Origin: Acidobacteriaceae bacterium
Lineage (GTDB): Bacteria; Acidobacteriota; Terriglobia; Terriglobales; Acidobacteriaceae
Assembly (NCBI GenBank): GCA_021323655.1
Contig: JAJPKO010000034.1
Coordinates: 1 to 64,000 of the forward strand
Length of the DNA: 64,000 nucleotides
Direction of reading: 5' to 3'
Under the pieces are notes generated by a model. The model was not told the DNA's origin and did no database searches. It was given only the letters and a program-made list of their open reading frames with translations. Of this stretch, positions 63,582 through 64,000 are shown piece after piece (the first letter of the stretch is position 1; each line of letters opens with the position of its first letter). The translations under genes were made by a program, and so were the position numbers.

Positions 63582-63934
63582 TAAAGAAAAGGCAAGAAAA
63601 TTAAAGTTATTTCTGCCGGCTTGTATAGCTGGAACTAACAGGAATTAGTGTATCCGTACTTATCAAAGATGGACAAATATTTAAATCCGATAAATCGCCA
63701 CAAAATAATATTCAAACCATCTTCAGACTTAATCGAGGTCCTCGGTTAGCTGTATAAGCTACCCAAGTTTATAAGACGTTGCATGGGAACATCAGGTTTT
63801 ACGACACACAAAAAATTAAATGGCGGTGCGGTATTTGTGATTTGAGTATGCCATCATCCGCACTGTCTTTCTGGGTGAAAGCAGTCTAAAGAGCAGGGAA
63901 CCGCCTCCATACAATTTGCGTACTTCCGGTAAGC
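63582..63934. other. AT-rich intergenic stretch
   Basis: 353 bases, clearly richer in A and T than the surrounding genes, between two divergent genes. It must contain the promoters of the small basic-protein gene (minus) and the permease gene (plus). No open frame of note, no clear palindrome and no RNA gene was seen. Confidence 0.6.
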
Positions 63935-64000
63935 GATGCAGAGTGCAAGCGACATCTTTGGGCAGGTCTTTCGCGCCATCTGGGCCAACAAGCTGCGGTC
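63935..64000 (+). CDS. MacB/FtsX-type ABC transporter permease, N-terminus only (partial)
   Basis: An ATG at 63935 opens a frame that continues to the window edge and reads MQSASDIFGQVFRAIWANKL. This is the typical cytoplasmic start of MacB-like permeases (D-I-x-x-Q-x-x-R-A-x-x-A-N-K-L-R), just ahead of the first transmembrane helix. Acidobacteria carry many such proteins, often called ABC transporter permease or acidobacterial ADOP. The rest lies outside. Confidence 0.7.

Noticed and set aside
1-64000. CRISPR arrays, intact insertion sequences, rRNA genes
   Set aside because: No regularly spaced repeats with unique spacers, no intact transposase and no rRNA-like stretch were seen on either strand.

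Overview
The window looks like chromosomal DNA of an acidobacterium (Acidobacteriota, class Terriglobia-like). The grounds are a Gram-negative outer membrane (LpxB, a very large TonB-dependent receptor with an N-terminal carboxypeptidase-regulatory-like domain), HemQ-type haem synthesis, a GlgE/TreS-maltokinase glucan pathway, a propeller-type sensor kinase, and remnants of an integrase type I associate with this phylum. This is a judgement from protein families; no 16S or marker gene is present.

Layout. 1-114 is the tail of a gene ending in perfect 48-bp repeats. 192-1504 holds two unknown membrane proteins. 1585-2262 is thiE. 2328-9549 is a same-strand block: glgE, a treS-maltokinase fusion, a glycosyltransferase-like protein without a clear DxD motif, and a small membrane protein. 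9551-13352 is a translationally coupled glycerol operon (glpK-glpD-glpF, minus strand), divergent from 13464-16926, a homogentisate operon (hmgA, an unknown gene, fahA). 17132-29821 is mostly housekeeping: cutC, pyrF, an RlpA-like protein, thiD, an ABC exporter, lpxB, an M1-peptidase homologue with a broken zinc site, an SDR, hemQ and ssb. 30165-32440 is a small sugar-oxidation set (RbsD-like protein, zinc alcohol dehydrogenase, COG3618 lactonase).

From tRNA-Asp(GUC) at 32940 to about 62.5 kb the DNA is accessory in character. The first segment (33149-39368) is a tightly coupled minus-strand operon: a secreted GH2 enzyme, a creatininase-fold protein, a Gfo/Idh/MocA oxidoreductase, an enolase-superfamily acid-sugar dehydratase and a RhaT-like permease. 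It ends beside a broken tyrosine recombinase (39860-40380), so it may be a decayed island at the tRNA. The second segment (40419-62069) carries two paralogous secreted glycosidases, a deleted GH3 beta-glucosidase pseudogene, a sugar permease, ribokinase, a secreted TIM-barrel/FGE-like fusion, a two-propeller sensor kinase with its NarL-type regulator, a secreted TPR protein, a TonB-dependent receptor and a frameshifted GH43-like gene. Together these resemble a polysaccharide-utilisation region with several decayed members.

The points most worth attention are: a 285-bp inverted tract about 96 % identical between two otherwise diverged glycosidase genes (probable gene conversion); a repeated upstream element of about 300 bp with a 15-bp core that recurs in front of three polysaccharide genes; the unknown protein between hmgA and fahA; the GH2-centred sugar-acid operon; and the secreted FGE-like fusion that lacks the catalytic cysteine pair. 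The window closes with a lysophospholipid-acyltransferase-like protein, a small very basic protein and the first codons of a MacB/FtsX-type permease.
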